Source: Formivibrio citricus (lineage in GTDB: Bacteria; Pseudomonadota; Gammaproteobacteria; Burkholderiales; Chitinibacteraceae). From it: a DNA stretch of 64,000 nt. The notes below the pieces were generated by a model, which was not told where the DNA came from, did not search any database, and was given only the letters and a program-made list of their open reading frames with translations. Of the stretch, positions 29,468 through 37,312 are shown piece after piece; positions within the stretch are counted from its first letter, which is position 1; every line of letters begins with the position of its first letter. The stretch is taken from the NCBI RefSeq assembly GCF_900115065.1, contig NZ_FOVE01000009.1, positions 55,300-119,299 on the forward strand. The letters run 5' to 3'. The translations under genes and the position numbers were made by a program.

Positions 29468-29490
29468 GGGGGGAGTCCATATACGAGAGG

Positions 29491-30078
29491 TTAGGCACGG
29501 GATAGCTCAACATATTTTCCAGCAACATACTTCTCAAAGTACTCGCTGCTTCGGTGGGCGAGGAGGGGAACGCACTTCGCTTTCAACTCGACCCAAGTGC
29601 GGCACCCTTGATCTAGTTTGTCCGAGCTGATGCGGTCGAGAACCCAGGCAGTGAACGGAATGCGCTTATCGAGAAGAAAGCGAATCAATGATTCAGCTTG
29701 GTGTAACCCTCCTCCACTTCCCTCAAAGGCGATGTTGCCCTTCGAAAAGACATACCATTCGCCAGTAACTGAATCTTCAATTACCACCGACGGAAGATGC
29801 CAAGCGGTTGTTGGTTTGTCCTCAACGACAAAGTGAACCACCGGCTGCCGAGTAAGGGCCAATACAGCATTGAGATCTGTGAGAAGGCTGAACGTCCTGT
29901 AGCGATGAATATATTCGATATTCTCGCCATACCTTTCCATTATGTCCGGATCATCTTCAACCACCGTGGGTTCCTGAGCGGGAGCAGCAGTGGAGCGAGC
30001 AAAGAAGACCTTCAGTTGGTCATATGCAGCGTTTCCAACAACTCCGGACACTGCCATTTCGACAAGCTTGTCAAACAT
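29491..30078 (-). CDS. Cassette gene of unknown function (195 aa)
   Basis: The protein begins MFDKLVEMAVSGVVGNAAYD and has an acidic middle and a C-terminal half (FLLDKRIPFTAWVLDRISSD). No domain is recognised and there is no signal peptide; a short amphipathic helix at the N-terminus may touch membranes. GGGAGG stands before the ATG at 30078. Longer starts would run into the upstream attC. Its TAA lies inside GTTAGGC of the downstream attC, a typical cassette arrangement. Defence is a guess from neighbours only. Confidence 0.6.
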   Translation of the reverse strand: MFDKLVEMAVSGVVGNAAYDQLKVFFARSTAAPAQEPTVVEDDPDIMERYGENIEYIHRYRTFSLLTDLNAVLALTRQPVVHFVVEDKPTTAWHLPSVVIEDSVTGEWYVFSKGNIAFEGSGGGLHQAESLIRFLLDKRIPFTAWVLDRISSDKLDQGCRTWVELKAKCVPLLAHRSSEYFEKYVAGKYVELSRA

Positions 30079-30107
30079 CCCATACCTCCCAGGTAAGTGT
30101 GCGAAGG

Positions 30108-30201
30108 GCCTAACGTTTGAATTCACCGGCCTGCGCGGCCTTATCGCGCAGCGTCCAGCGTCCATCGACCGAAGGGCGCGAGGTTGAGCGTCATGTTAGG
30201 T
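30108..30201 (-). other. attC recombination site (94 bp)
   Basis: The outer boxes are GCCTAAC (30108-30114) and GTTAGGT (30195-30201). Inner boxes are TTGAATTCACCGG and GGTTGAGCGTCA, with a GC-rich central part. The stop codon of the cassette gene at 30196 lies in the right outer box. In gene direction it reads CCTAACATGACGCTCAACC...GGTGAATTCAAACGTTAGGC, the standard attC orientation. Confidence 0.8.
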
Positions 30202-31248
30202 TTCGCTAACCGCGGTATAGAAGGTGGCAAAAGCTTTGTCAGACTTGCGAAGTTGTTCGATGTTAACTCGCTCCGCTGCTTGTAGTGAAAGAGTGGTTCT
30301 CATGCCGGGACCAGAACGTTGGAGTGTCCTCCGATCCAATCCAAGCCAACTTTCAATTTCTGGTTCAGGAATTGCTGCAACCCACCCCTCGAAATCGATG
30401 TTCCGCTTGAGCATCTCGAAAGATTTTTCCGTATCGCCATCACTGTCAACGACGATAAGAACCTTAGGTGCGAGTGTTCCAAGGGCATGAACAGCATTGG
30501 CTACTCTTGGGACAGAAAACTTACCCATGGCTACAACAATCTTGATCGCTTTGCGTGAGTTGGTGGTCGAAAGAATCCGCCCGGCCAAATACGCAATTAG
30601 TTCGCGATCTGACTCGCCCTCACATACGACAATAAGGTCGGCGGTCGATGTTGACGGTACTTGCTGTGAAAACACGTTTCCAGTAGCACTGTCGTAGCCA
30701 AGGCGTTCAATATCGATTTTCTGGGAATTGCTGCCAGTAACAAGCTCTGCCTCGGTTGGAAAGTAGACTATGCCTTCTTCGGCAGCTTGCCGGAGCTTGC
30801 GCTTGAGTACAGTGCGGAAGCCAAGATCTCTGTTTATCGCAACGTCTATATCTCGCTTATCAAAGAGCACAAGATTTAGGCTTTTCCCAAGAGTCAGAGC
30901 ATCGACGGCATCCTTTGAATAACCCGACATCGACAAAAATATACCAATCGTCCCGACAAGTTTTCCATCAACTTTGCCTTTGAACTGATAAAGAGTAGAC
31001 GCGGGTATCTCGTCTTTATGCCATTTAGCTTCTAGGAGAAAGACAGATCCATCGAGGAAAAAGGAACCATCAATTTGTTCCCCCGGGGCCTTGTAACTGG
31101 TGCGAGGATCAAGACTGTCAGCACGAAGAAGATCGGCAAGCAAAACCTCAAATTGATAGCCTCGCTGTCTGAACCACACCGCGTCTGCGTCATCCGGAGG
31201 CGCACACAACTCGGCGTATTTGTCTTTGATTGCTTGAGGTGTCGGCAT
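30196..31248 (-). CDS. PD-(D/E)XK nuclease-TOPRIM fusion protein in an integron cassette
   Basis: The 350-residue protein joins an N-terminal restriction-endonuclease-like domain (GYQFEVLLADLL; QIDGSFFLDGSVFLLEAKW giving D60, E73-A-K75) to a TOPRIM-like domain (VVCEGESDRELIAYLAGRIL with E210/E212, then VVDSDGD with D268/D270/D272). Both are phosphodiester-cleaving folds, so a DNA- or RNA-degrading role is likely; the domain pairing in one short protein is not one I can name. ATG at 31248 lies 7 nt inside the cassette edge. A defence function is inferred from neighbours. Confidence 0.75.
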   Translation of the reverse strand: MPTPQAIKDKYAELCAPPDDADAVWFRQRGYQFEVLLADLLRADSLDPRTSYKAPGEQIDGSFFLDGSVFLLEAKWHKDEIPASTLYQFKGKVDGKLVGTIGIFLSMSGYSKDAVDALTLGKSLNLVLFDKRDIDVAINRDLGFRTVLKRKLRQAAEEGIVYFPTEAELVTGSNSQKIDIERLGYDSATGNVFSQQVPSTSTADLIVVCEGESDRELIAYLAGRILSTTNSRKAIKIVVAMGKFSVPRVANAVHALGTLAPKVLIVVDSDGDTEKSFEMLKRNIDFEGWVAAIPEPEIESWLGLDRRTLQRSGPGMRTTLSLQAAERVNIEQLRKSDKAFATFYTAVSET

Positions 31249-31254
31249 GGTAAA

Positions 31255-31321
31255 ACCTAACGTTTGAATTCACCGGCCTGCGCGGTTTTTCGCGCAGGTC
31301 CGGTGGAATGTTGGGTTAGAC
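31255..31321 (-). other. attC recombination site (67 bp)
   Basis: Outer boxes ACCTAAC (31255-31261) and GTTAGAC (31315-31321) enclose TTGAATTCACCGG, CTGCGCGG-TTTTTCG-CGCAGG hairpin arms and CCGGTGGAA. It is the best-formed attC in the array. The stop codon of the next gene abuts it at 31322. Confidence 0.85.
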
Positions 31322-32332
31322 CTATGAACGCAATAGGTCATCGAGATGGGAATCGAATACATCAAAGTCTTCAAAATATAGCCGCTCTGGACATCTTGTT
31401 TCATTTTCATACTCGTCAAAAAAATACCTGCTGTACCAGTCTTCGGCCAAAAACGTGTGAGGCCTAGCTTTGAGATGGAGATAAAGGGATGGGAGTTGCC
31501 GTGAGAAATAATAGGCTTGACTTTCCATTACCAACTCGTATGCAGCAATGATGCTATCTCTGTAGTCACTCAAGGTTTTTTGGAATAGGTCTTTTAGTAC
31601 TTTGTAGTAAATTGTAATCGACGGATCGAGATTGGCTGATTTAATGTAAGAAATATTCTGCTCATACCAATACGGTAGATTTTCTGGTTTTTTGCCGAGT
31701 AAATATTTCGACAACAATCTGTGAAACTCATAATGCTGATTAACCAAATATTGAATGGTCGTGCTGCATGGAACATCATTAGGGCTACGTTTGCACATTA
31801 AGACTAGCGGCCCAAGAGTATTGAAAAGCATCAACGACTTCTCAATGGCGTTTTCTATTTCAGGCCAACTTTTTTCTCGGTTATATGACAACTCGAATGC
31901 AAGTAGTCCAAGCTCCGAAAAATCAAATTCCTCAAACAGGCTTACAGAAATCGTTTTCGATTTGCCTTCAAATTTCCCCTCGCGATTCTGTCCATTGATG
32001 TTTGCCCAATAACACTTTCCGGTGCCTATGCAAGCAACACACAAAAATACCGGAACAGGTAGTGACAACCAATAGTTCAGTGTTTCTCGTTTTATTCCGC
32101 TGAATGTGGCTCTACCTTCAACAAACTTTACGACCTTCTTGCCCTTTAGCTGAAGGGCGGTCATGTCGCCGGACAAAACCTGCTTTCCCCCAACTATTTC
32201 GACGTAGGCATCAATTCCATAGTCGCGCTCACTGAGTTCCCTTATGACCCATTCTCTGGGTAGCACTTGTCGCAGTACCGTGAATGATTCACTTTCGATG
32301 ATGTGTTGATCAGATCGCTGTGGTAGACGCAT
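31322..32332 (-). CDS. DUF4365-domain protein in an integron cassette
   Basis: The 336-residue protein has the DUF4365 N-terminal domain (RDYGIDAYVEIVGGKQVLSGDMTALQLKGKK): D41/E45 and Q61-L-K63 fit a divergent PD-(D/E)XK nuclease. The C-terminal 180 residues are helical, without known motif, and AT-rich in codon use. DUF4365 proteins are frequent in defence islands. The ATG at 32332 lies 10 nt downstream of a GTTAGAC core site. Stop TAG abuts the attC. Confidence 0.75.
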   Translation of the reverse strand: MRLPQRSDQHIIESESFTVLRQVLPREWVIRELSERDYGIDAYVEIVGGKQVLSGDMTALQLKGKKVVKFVEGRATFSGIKRETLNYWLSLPVPVFLCVACIGTGKCYWANINGQNREGKFEGKSKTISVSLFEEFDFSELGLLAFELSYNREKSWPEIENAIEKSLMLFNTLGPLVLMCKRSPNDVPCSTTIQYLVNQHYEFHRLLSKYLLGKKPENLPYWYEQNISYIKSANLDPSITIYYKVLKDLFQKTLSDYRDSIIAAYELVMESQAYYFSRQLPSLYLHLKARPHTFLAEDWYSRYFFDEYENETRCPERLYFEDFDVFDSHLDDLLRS

Positions 32333-32342
32333 ATCTATTTAG

Positions 32343-32349
32343 GTCTAAC
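32343..32349 (-). other. Isolated core site (GTTAGAC) at the head of the cassette array
   Basis: GTTAGAC stands upstream of the DUF4365 gene start, but no matching inner box or second outer box could be found beyond it. It could be the remnant of attI or of another attC. No intI is present nearby. From 32350 to 33152 there is no supported gene; a 7-bp-stem hairpin (AACTGTT/AACAGTT, about 32517-32535) and two inverted DnaA-box-like sequences (32742-32764) are the only structures seen. Confidence 0.4.
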
Positions 32350-33152
32350 TGTGAAATAGACCCCACTCGGGGCCATAAAAATTTAGGTAATATGTCGGAT
32401 AAAGAAATGTCGTCATCTGGCGCGTAAATCGTTGTGCTGCAACGCACATAAATTTCTGCAATCTTACCAATCCCCGAACCTACGGACAAACAGTTGAGGC
32501 TCCAAGGAATCGCGCTTAACTGTTTTTGCAACAGTTCCCCTGCATGCAGTTCTTGCTTGGTCTCATTGAATGCTCTGCTTCATTTAGATGATTGATGCGC
32601 GATGGCGGCATCGAACGACCGCTTCTTAATCAAAACCGGAAGCACCATGCAAACGACCCGAACTTCCGCTTAGGCCGATAACCCGCCAAGACACGATGCC
32701 CATCCCCTGCAAGCGATGTCGCAAGGAGCTCAAACTCTGACTTGTCCACAAAATCCGTGGATAACTTCGGGCATAGTTGAGGTATCTGCCTGATCAGTAA
32801 GAAAGAGTTGCGATTGCCCGCTCCAGAGGCAGATCGCAGTCCATCCGAGCTCAGTCCCCGCAGGATGATCTTCTGCGTTAACCGTTGTAGCTTCCTGCAG
32901 AAATACTCCCGCCTGCCTTCGTAACAATTCCCACAGGCTCAGCTTTTGAGAACAGGCTGGCCTAAGATGGAAATGTAACGCCCTCTGCTGTTCTTCTGCC
33001 GGCTCCCGGCAATTTTTCCTGATTGTTCGATAACGATGTTCCGCTGGCCAGATGGCTCGCACAGAACAGGTCGCGACTTGTTCCGGCGCGCTGAATGGCT
33101 GACTGCGGGCAATGAAGATGCTGTAGCCCTGTCACTCGAAAGGAGCCTGAAA

Positions 33153-33473
33153 ATGCCTTACAAACTCATGGTCAATGACAACTACCATTACATGGACAAA
33201 GATGAATGCTATTGCGACGGAACCTATGCCTCCGCCGAAGAGGCGCTGGCCAAGGCGCGCAAGATCGTCGATGATTTCTTGGCGGATAGTTATGCGCCGG
33301 GCATGACGGCTGGCGCGCTGTTCTTCCAATACAAAAGCTTTGGGGAAGCCCCTTGGCTGGCGCAAACGGGCGACGATCCGCATGTGAAATTCAGCGCTTG
33401 GGAGTATGCCAAGCAGCGTTGTACGGAACTGTGTGGCTCGAATGCACCGGAACCCAATCAGGAGGAAGCCTGA
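33153..33473 (+). CDS. Small acidic protein upstream of the HD hydrolase, unknown function
   Basis: The 106-residue protein starts MPYKLMVNDNYHYMDKDECY and is rich in aromatic and acidic residues (GALFFQYKSFGEAPWLAQTGDDPHVKFSAWEYAKQRC). AAAGGAG precedes the ATG at 33153; the open frame extends further upstream but without a good site. It ends 2 bp before the HD-domain gene and the two are certainly co-translated. No domain is recognised. Confidence 0.65.
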   Translation: MPYKLMVNDNYHYMDKDECYCDGTYASAEEALAKARKIVDDFLADSYAPGMTAGALFFQYKSFGEAPWLAQTGDDPHVKFSAWEYAKQRCTELCGSNAPEPNQEEA

Positions 33474-33475
33474 CC

Positions 33476-34009
33476 ATGAATGCCATTGCCGAAATTTTGC
33501 GTGCCGCCGCCTTCGCTGCTGAAAAGCATCGGGACCAGCGTCGCAAGGATGCCGATGCCTCGCCCTATATCAATCACCCCCTGCAACTGGCCAATGTTCT
33601 GGCCAATGACGGGGGCATCTCTGATCCGGTTGTCCTGTGCGCAGCGCTGCTGCATGACACGGTAGAAGATACCAAAACCACGGAAGAAGAGTTACGAGCA
33701 GCCTTCGGCGCAAAAATCGCCAGCGTGGTCATGGAAGTCACCGACGACAAATCGCTTCCCAAGCCCATGCGCAAGCAACTGCAGATTGAACATGCCCCAC
33801 ATATTTCTCATGAAGCCAAACTGGTCAAACTCGCGGACAAAATCTGCAACCTGCGCGACATCATTAACTCGCCGCCGGCCAACTGGCCGCAATCGCGCAA
33901 ACAGGACTATTTCGACTGGGCGGCCAAGGTGGTAGACGGTGTGCGCGGGCATAATGCCGCACTGGAAGCGATCTTCGATCAGCTTCACGCTCGCAAGGAT
34001 TCGGTCTAA
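33476..34009 (+). CDS. HD-domain (p)ppGpp hydrolase-like protein (MESH1/SpoT type)
   Basis: The 177-residue protein is a single HD domain of the SpoT-hydrolase/MESH1 type: YINHPLQLANVLAN, ALLHDTVEDTKTT (HD pair and ED) and VKLADKICNLRDI carry the metal ligands and catalytic pair. Such small hydrolases remove the 3'-pyrophosphate from (p)ppGpp, and eukaryotic MESH1 also hydrolyses NADPH. AGGAGG precedes the ATG. It lies 2 bp after the small acidic gene and 49 bp before the nucleotidase gene, so these three may act together on nucleotide pools. Confidence 0.85.
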   Translation: MNAIAEILRAAAFAAEKHRDQRRKDADASPYINHPLQLANVLANDGGISDPVVLCAALLHDTVEDTKTTEEELRAAFGAKIASVVMEVTDDKSLPKPMRKQLQIEHAPHISHEAKLVKLADKICNLRDIINSPPANWPQSRKQDYFDWAAKVVDGVRGHNAALEAIFDQLHARKDSV

Positions 34010-34058
34010 GCCGTAGTTGATGGTCAGCCGTTAGGTCCAGTCATTTCAAGGATGAATC

Positions 34059-34964
34059 ATGCCCTACACCCTCGATGGCAAATTGGTGGTTGCCGTATCT
34101 TCCCGCGCCTTGTTCGATTTCGAAGAAGCCAACCAGGTTTTCGAGGCGCAGGACGAAGCCGCCTATATGGCCTACCAGATGGCCCGGCTGGATGAGCCTG
34201 CGCATCCCGGTGTGGCCTTTCCGCTGATTCAGAAGTTGTTGCGCTTCAATTCAGAAGAGGAACAGCGGGTTGAAGTAGTGATCCTGTCCAGCAATGATCC
34301 AGCAAGTGGATTGCGAGTTTTTCGGTCTGCTGAAAAGCATGGCCTGCATCTGGAACGAGGGGTGTTTACCCGAGGCCGGTCGCCCTTCGGATTTCTGGAG
34401 GCGCTGCATGCCAACCTGTTCCTTTCTGCGCATAAGGAAGATGTGCGCTCGGCGCTGTCCATGGGATTCCCGGCTGCACAGGTCTATCCCGGCAGCCAGG
34501 GAAACAGCCTGAATCATCCCGATGAAATCCGCATTGCCTTTGACGGCGATGCGGTGCTGTTTTCAGATGAAGCTGAACGGGTATTTCAGAAAGAAGGTTT
34601 GCCGGCCTTCCAGCAACATGAGCACGACAAAGCCTTGCATCCGCTCCCGCCTGGACCGTTCAAGACTTTTCTGGAAGCGTTGCACCGACTGCAAAAGGAA
34701 ACCCGGCAAACCAGTATGCGCATCCGCACAGCACTGGTCACCGCCCGCAGCGCGCCAGCCCACGAACGCGCCATTCGTACACTGATGAACTGGAACATTC
34801 AGGTCGATGAAGCCATGTTCTTGGGCGGTTTGGAGAAAGGCCCGTTCTTGGCGCAATTTGAGCCGGATTTTTTCTTTGACGATCAGGTAGGGCATTGCCA
34901 GTCCGCATCCCAGATCGCCCCGACCGGGTTGGTGGTGAATGGGGTGGTGCATGATGCCCGCTAG
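34059..34964 (+). CDS. Cytosolic 5'-nucleotidase, cN-I (PF06189) type
   Basis: The 301-residue protein matches the 5'-nucleotidase family related to vertebrate cN-IA: AVSSRALFDFEEANQVFEAQ near the start, VEVVILSSNDPASGLRVF, IAFDGDAVLFSDEAERVFQ and the C-terminal FLGGLEKGPFLAQFEPDFFFDDQVGHC. The acidic DGD/DD positions fit an HAD-like metal site. It would dephosphorylate (d)NMPs in the cytosol. It is 49 bp downstream of the HD hydrolase gene with AAGGATG as a weak ribosome-binding site. Its physiological substrate is unknown. Confidence 0.85.
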   Translation: MPYTLDGKLVVAVSSRALFDFEEANQVFEAQDEAAYMAYQMARLDEPAHPGVAFPLIQKLLRFNSEEEQRVEVVILSSNDPASGLRVFRSAEKHGLHLERGVFTRGRSPFGFLEALHANLFLSAHKEDVRSALSMGFPAAQVYPGSQGNSLNHPDEIRIAFDGDAVLFSDEAERVFQKEGLPAFQQHEHDKALHPLPPGPFKTFLEALHRLQKETRQTSMRIRTALVTARSAPAHERAIRTLMNWNIQVDEAMFLGGLEKGPFLAQFEPDFFFDDQVGHCQSASQIAPTGLVVNGVVHDAR

Positions 34965-35123
34965 TAGTGTCAATGAGCGCAGGGGAGCTGCAACGGCCCC
35001 CTGTTTGAGTGTGCCCCCCTATCCATTCCCAACCAACACGCGCTAGACTTACGCTGGTCAAAAGTAGAATAAAGGTTGCGCACGCCAAAACCTGAAATAG
35101 GTCTTGGCTTGTCTGTCTGGCTT

Positions 35124-36752
35124 ATGGCAGTACTCTTCCCTTGCTCTCCAGTCGCCCGCGCAAGTGCTGGCTATTACCGTGAACTCGATGTGCTGGAACG
35201 CCTGCAGCACGGCCTGCCCCCCGGTTACGACATTTTCCACAGCGTGGATTGGCATAGCCTGCATCAAGGTCAGGATTGCCACGGCGAGATTGATCTGGTG
35301 GTCATGAACCAAGCTGGCGAATTGTTGCTGGTGGAAATCAAGGCCGGTGACGTGATGTTCCAGGATGAAGGCATCTTCAAACGGTACAGCGATAAAACCA
35401 AGCGGGTGGATCAGCAGATCAAGGTGCAGTACTCCGCGATGGTCGGTCGCCTGAAACATGCAGGGATCAAGACTTCAGTCAAAAACTGTCTGGTGCTGCC
35501 GGATTGTCGAGTACAAAGCGGCGAGATCATTGCCATTCCGCGTGAACGAATTTTCGATGCCGCCGATTTCGATCAGCTTGGCAACAAGGTTCTGCAGTTG
35601 CTGCCCCAGGGCGAACCTTCTCCTGTTGCCGACCAGCTACGGCGCTTCCTCGGCAACTTGCTCAATATCGCCCCCGATGTTTCTGCCATGCAGAGCCAGA
35701 TTGTTTCCACCAGTCGCAAACTGGCCGATGGGCTAGCAACTTGGGTGCCGCGCATTGACGCGCCTTCAGGCGTCATCCGCATTCAGGCCACGGCTGGCTC
35801 GGGCAAAACCCAACTGGCGTTGCGCCTGCTGGAAAATGCCGGTGCCCAAAAACAGCGTGCTCTGTATGTCTGCTACAACCGACCGCTCTCCGATCACATT
35901 GCCCGGCTGGCTCCTTCACAAGCGCAAGTCAGCACTTTCCACGAACTCTGTGTGGATCATTATCGCCGTAAGGTTGGCGAACCAGATTTCAGTGTGCAGG
36001 GAATATTCCAGACCATCGTTCAGCACTATCTGGAAGCCATGACCGATTGCGAAGCCAGGCTCGATTTGCTGATTATCGATGAGGCGCAGGATTTTGCCCC
36101 GGAATGGGTGGGGTGCCTGATCGGGCAACTCAAAGAACATGGCGCACTCTATCTCATGGAAGACGAAGACCAGCGCCTGTACGAGCGCGATGGATTCGAA
36201 TTGAGCGATGCCGTACAGCTGCGTTGCCACGATAATTTCCGCAGTCCGCAGATTCTCTGCCAAACCATCAATGCCTTCGGGCTCTCCAGTCATCCCATCG
36301 AAGCCCGCAGTCCGTATCAGGGCAATGCGCCGGAATTCTTGATCTGCGATGGTAGTCCGCAAGCCATCCAGCAACAAACCACCCAAGCTGTGCAAGACCT
36401 GCTGGAACAAGGTTTTTCGGTAAGCGACATTGCCATCCTCTCCGGGCATGGCGCCGATCACTCCAACCTGCTCAAGCAAGACAAGCTGGGGGCGCACACG
36501 ATACGGCGCTTCACCGGACGTTATACGCCGGACAGCACGCCGATCTGGACTGATGGCGAACTGCTGGTGGAATCGGTTTACCGCTTCAAAGGCCAATCAG
36601 CCCCGGCAGTGATCCTGAGCGAATTCGACTTTACCGAACTCACCGAACACGAACGCCGCAAACTGTTTGTGGGGCTGACGCGGGCGCAGGTTACCGCCAA
36701 GCTGGTTTTGACCGAAACGGCCGCCAAGGCGCTGGAAAAAATGCTGGGGTAA
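35124..36752 (+). CDS. NERD-domain SF1 DNA helicase
   Basis: The protein (542 residues) has an N-terminal NERD nuclease-like domain (HGEIDLVVMNQAGELLLVEIKAG) followed by a UvrD-like helicase: Walker A ATAGSGKTQLAL, motif II LIIDEAQDF, YRFKGQSAPAVILSEFD and the final FVGLTRAQ. Such NERD-helicases are frequent in defence islands and resemble helicases that process foreign DNA. ATG at 35124 gives the usual family start (MAVLFP); a TTG at 35076 would add 16 residues. It starts 160 bp after the nucleotidase gene and may be a separate unit. Confidence 0.8.
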   Translation: MAVLFPCSPVARASAGYYRELDVLERLQHGLPPGYDIFHSVDWHSLHQGQDCHGEIDLVVMNQAGELLLVEIKAGDVMFQDEGIFKRYSDKTKRVDQQIKVQYSAMVGRLKHAGIKTSVKNCLVLPDCRVQSGEIIAIPRERIFDAADFDQLGNKVLQLLPQGEPSPVADQLRRFLGNLLNIAPDVSAMQSQIVSTSRKLADGLATWVPRIDAPSGVIRIQATAGSGKTQLALRLLENAGAQKQRALYVCYNRPLSDHIARLAPSQAQVSTFHELCVDHYRRKVGEPDFSVQGIFQTIVQHYLEAMTDCEARLDLLIIDEAQDFAPEWVGCLIGQLKEHGALYLMEDEDQRLYERDGFELSDAVQLRCHDNFRSPQILCQTINAFGLSSHPIEARSPYQGNAPEFLICDGSPQAIQQQTTQAVQDLLEQGFSVSDIAILSGHGADHSNLLKQDKLGAHTIRRFTGRYTPDSTPIWTDGELLVESVYRFKGQSAPAVILSEFDFTELTEHERRKLFVGLTRAQVTAKLVLTETAAKALEKMLG

Positions 36753-36819
36753 TACCGGAACAGAAAAGAAGGAGGCAACGCTCAAGCCGGGCGATACCAA
36801 TGAACAGAAGAGGGCATAT

Positions 36820-37167
36820 TTACTGACGTACGAGACGGGTTGCCAGCCGTTCCACCATGTTTACGATCATGGTCCGGTCGGACTCTCCGAGAGGGGCAAG
36901 CAAGCCATCCAAGTATTGGGCTTGATCACTTGGGCGGGGGCTGACTGCGGTCAGCAGATCGGAGACGTTGCACTGGAACAAATCGGCCAGTTCGACAAGC
37001 CGGGGAATCGTAGGCATGACTGCCCCGCGCTCGATACGGGACACCGCTTCGCTGCCGATTCCCAGAATTTCGGCGATCTGTTCCTGCGTCAGATTTTTGG
37101 CTTGGCGTTGCTTGGCAATGATTCTGCCAATGGCAACAGCCAATTGTGCTGTATCTGTTTTTGACAT
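36820..37167 (-). CDS. XRE-family HTH regulator
   Basis: The 115-residue protein carries a Cro/CI-type helix-turn-helix (NLTQEQIAEILGIGSEAVSRIERGAVMPTIPRLVELADLF) and a C-terminal helical tail. It is divergent from a WYL regulator gene, and two CAAC-N7-GTTG sites lie between them, so it probably autoregulates and controls the neighbour. GGAGACC is found before the ATG at 37167; a GTG 4 codons upstream is less likely. Confidence 0.85.
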   Translation of the reverse strand: MSKTDTAQLAVAIGRIIAKQRQAKNLTQEQIAEILGIGSEAVSRIERGAVMPTIPRLVELADLFQCNVSDLLTAVSPRPSDQAQYLDGLLAPLGESDRTMIVNMVERLATRLVRQ

Positions 37168-37180
37168 TGTGGTCTCCACT

Positions 37181-37195
37181 CAACCTGAATGGTTG
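37181..37195. promoter_or_regulatory. CAAC-N7-GTTG operator candidate 1
   Basis: CAACCTGAATGGTTG, beside the start of the XRE gene. It repeats the layout of the site at 37238-37252. Confidence 0.5.
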
Positions 37196-37229
37196 GGCAT
37201 CAACCGCTTGACATGAAGTGCTTTGGAGG

Positions 37230-37261
37230 TCGATATTCAACCTGTAAAGTTGACTATCGAC
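37230..37261. promoter_or_regulatory. CAAC-N7-GTTG operator candidate 2 with extended arms
   Basis: The core CAACCTGTAAAGTTG (37238-37252) lies within longer arms: TCGATATTCAAC and GTTGACTATCGA are inverted with one mismatch. It lies about 50 bp before the WYL regulator start and 57 bp from site 1, so a dimer or tetramer could bridge both. Confidence 0.6.
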
Positions 37262-37312
37262 GTGTTTGCAATACATAAAAACGATCAACAAGACTAAAAA
37301 CAGGCAACACTC

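Larger units (their letters stand above)
28042..29482 (+). mobile_element. IS110-family insertion sequence, IS1111 (attC-targeting) group
   Basis: About 1.44 kb. A perfect 12-bp subterminal inverted repeat, TGGACTCCCCCC (28045-28056) and GGGGGGAGTCCA (29468-29479), brackets the transposase; the exact termini are uncertain by a few bases. Subterminal rather than terminal repeats are typical of the IS1111 group. Insertion between the outer and inner boxes of an attC is the hallmark of the IS1111-attC group. Confidence 0.85.
27962..29496 (-). other. attC site split by the IS1111-group element
   Basis: One end is GCCCAACGTTTGAGGTAACC (27962 onward) with an internal GC-rich stem (GCCGGCAAG/CTTGCCGGC type), reaching GGTTGACTGATG near 28040. 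The other end, GTTAGGC (29490-29496), lies beyond the insertion. Put together the two pieces match the general attC plan: R'' box, TTGA-type L'' box, stem, L' and R' box. The stop codon of the upstream cassette gene falls in GTTAGGC, as usual for cassettes. Confidence 0.75.

Noticed and set aside
32742..32764. Two inverted DnaA-box-like sequences (TTGTCCACA and TTATCCACG)
   Set aside because: Each has one mismatch and no other origin feature is near; too weak for an origin call.
32730..33062. 110-residue minus-strand frame in the gap right of the cassette array
   Set aside because: No ribosome-binding site or recognisable motif; it is not an integron integrase.
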